From Agrobacterium sp. RAC06 (lineage in GTDB: Bacteria > Pseudomonadota > Alphaproteobacteria > Rhizobiales > Rhizobiaceae): a DNA stretch of 64,000 nt. The notes beneath the pieces are model-generated. The model was given only the letters and a program-made list of their open reading frames with translations. It did not search any database and was not told where the DNA came from. Both the position numbers and the translations under genes were made by a program. The DNA lies in contig NZ_CP016499.1 of the NCBI RefSeq assembly GCF_001713475.1, positions 4,279,501 to 4,343,500 on the forward strand, given 5' to 3'. Positions 62,831 to 64,000 of the stretch are shown one piece after another. Positions within the stretch are counted from its first letter, which is position 1, and the number at the start of each line of letters is the position of its first letter.

Positions 62831-64000
62831 ACCCCCGTCGCCGGAATGCCCGTGCGTTCCACCTTGCGCGGCGCCACGAGTTCCTTCCAGGTCGACAGTG
62901 CCTTGGATACGGCGGGGAAGGGCTCGCGTTTGACGAACTTTCCGTGGCCCTCGCGGGTCTTCACTGCATTTTCCTCGATCGCGACATAACCGCGGGTCAG
63001 CGTGTAGCGCGGCAGGCCAGTGACGGTCTTGCCCTCGAAGACATTGTAATCGATCGAGGACTGCTGGGTCTTGGCGGAGATGGTTTTGGAGCGCTTGGGA
63101 TCCCAGACCACGAGGTCGGCATCGGCGCCGACAAGGACGGCGCCCTTCTTCGGGTAGATGTTGAGGATCTTGGCAATGTTGGTCGAGGTGACCGCGACGA
63201 ATTCGTTCATCGTCAGGCGACCGGTCGCAACACCATAGGTCCAGAGCATCGGCATGCGGTCTTCGAGACCCCCGGTGCCGTTCGGGATCTTGGCGAAGTT
63301 GCCGACGCCGAAGCGCTTCTGTTCGCTGGTAAAGGCGCAGTGGTCGGTGGCGACAACCGAGAGCGAACCGGACTGCAGGCCCGCCCAGAGACTGTCCTGG
63401 TGCTGCTTGTTGCGGAAGGGGGGCGACATGACGCGGCGGGCGGCGTGGTCCCAGTCCTTGTTGAAGTATTCGCTTTCGTCGAGCGTCAGGTGCTGGATCA
63501 GCGGCTCGCCATAGACGCGCATGCCCTTCTGCCGGGCGCGGCGGATGGCCTCATGCGCCTGTTCGCATGACGTGTGCACGACATAAAGGGGAACACCGGC
63601 CATGTCGGCCAGCATGATCGCGCGGTTGGTGGCCTCGCCCTCGACCTCAGGCGGACGGGAATAGGCATGGGCCTCGGGACCGTTATTGCCTTCGGCGAGG
63701 AGCTTTGCGGTCATCGAGGCGACGACGTCACCGTTCTCGGCATGCACCATCGGCAGGGCGCCAAGCTCGGCGCAGCGCTGGAAGGAGGCGAACATCTCGT
63801 CGTCATTCACCATCAGTGCGCCCTTGTAGGCCATGAAGTGCTTGAAGGTGTTGATGCCGCGATCCTGGACGACCGTTTTCATCTCGTCGAAGATACGTTC
63901 GTTCCAGCCGGTGATCGCCATGTGGAAAGAATAGTCAGCCGTGGCGCGCGAGGTCTTGTTGTCCCACATCTGGAGCGCTTCGAGCAGCGACTGATCCGGG
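62827..64000 (-). CDS. Dihydropyrimidinase (hydantoinase), 5' end outside the window
   Basis: Amidohydrolase that opens dihydrouracil or dihydrothymine rings in the reductive pyrimidine pathway. About 390 codons of the C-terminal part are present and the frame continues past the window end (residues DQSLLEALQ precede the internal Met at 63969). Visible metal-site motifs: the carbamylated lysine in FMAYKGAL, HAENGD, VVHTSCEQAHEAI and the aspartate in TDHCAF. Family members are about 480 aa, so about 90 residues are missing. The link to the adjacent ABC importer suggests pyrimidine uptake and degradation. Confidence 0.94.
   Translation of the reverse strand, partial: PDQSLLEALQMWDNKTSRATADYSFHMAITGWNERIFDEMKTVVQDRGINTFKHFMAYKGALMVNDDEMFASFQRCAELGALPMVHAENGDVVASMTAKLLAEGNNGPEAHAYSRPPEVEGEATNRAIMLADMAGVPLYVVHTSCEQAHEAIRRARQKGMRVYGEPLIQHLTLDESEYFNKDWDHAARRVMSPPFRNKQHQDSLWAGLQSGSLSVVATDHCAFTSEQKRFGVGNFAKIPNGTGGLEDRMPMLWTYGVATGRLTMNEFVAVTSTNIAKILNIYPKKGAVLVGADADLVVWDPKRSKTISAKTQQSSIDYNVFEGKTVTGLPRYTLTRGYVAIEENAVKTREGHGKFVKREPFPAVSKALSTWKELVAPRKVERTGIPATGV

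Overview
The window reads as a chromosomal segment of an alphaproteobacterium of the Rhizobiaceae (Agrobacterium/Rhizobium type). The basis is high GC throughout, a CtrA/ChpT/SciP cell-cycle cluster, an EipA-family envelope protein, tetrahydrofolate-linked sarcosine oxidase (soxBDAG), two Liv-type ABC systems and a rhizobial-style urease operon with extra open frames between the structural genes. No rRNA, tRNA, CRISPR array, prophage or insertion sequence was seen. Species-level assignment is not possible from the sequence alone.

Layout. 1-4.6 kb: rluD, a small membrane protein, a TrmH/SpoU RNA methyltransferase, a membrane-anchored coiled-coil protein and eipA. 4.7-10 kb: the CtrA control cluster, with chpT, a degenerate single-domain receiver, ctrA, a FliJ-like gene, a small acetyltransferase, a PqiA-like membrane protein, sciP and an orphan LuxR regulator. 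10-12 kb: a DUF2793 protein and cysQ. 12.2-21.8 kb: soxBDAG, a metallophosphoesterase, a HigBA-type toxin-antitoxin pair and a dimethylglycine/sarcosine dehydrogenase-like enzyme; together these suggest catabolism of methylated glycines. 22-27.7 kb: livHMGF, a small membrane protein and livK.

27.7-36.4 kb (minus strand): heme oxygenase, a bacteriophytochrome with HWE kinase and receiver, a DUF5680 protein, a very unusual hybrid histidine kinase whose sensor part is an NCS1-type purine/pyrimidine permease followed by a cysteine-rich module, its LuxR-type response regulator, and a small P-loop ATPase. Divergent from this block starts the urea system: urtABCDE (36.6-42.5 kb), then an esterase-like gene, ureD, ureA, an AT-rich membrane gene, ureB, an LprI-like gene, a GT29-like 'urease operon accessory' gene, ureC, a TIGR02117 gene, a diguanylate cyclase, ureE, ureF and ureG (to 52.1 kb). 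The transceptor-like kinase/regulator pair beside urea uptake and urease is the strongest candidate for an undescribed regulatory system here.

52-57.6 kb: a Crp/Fnr regulator with a perfect anaerobox upstream, and a two-gene RND efflux system. 57.9-64 kb: an NMT1/THI5-type ABC transporter with an embedded small DMT protein, a divergent cupin gene, a small membrane protein and the 3' part of a dihydropyrimidinase gene that runs off the window end. This last block looks like pyrimidine (or related ring compound) uptake and reductive degradation, and continues the nitrogen-salvage theme.
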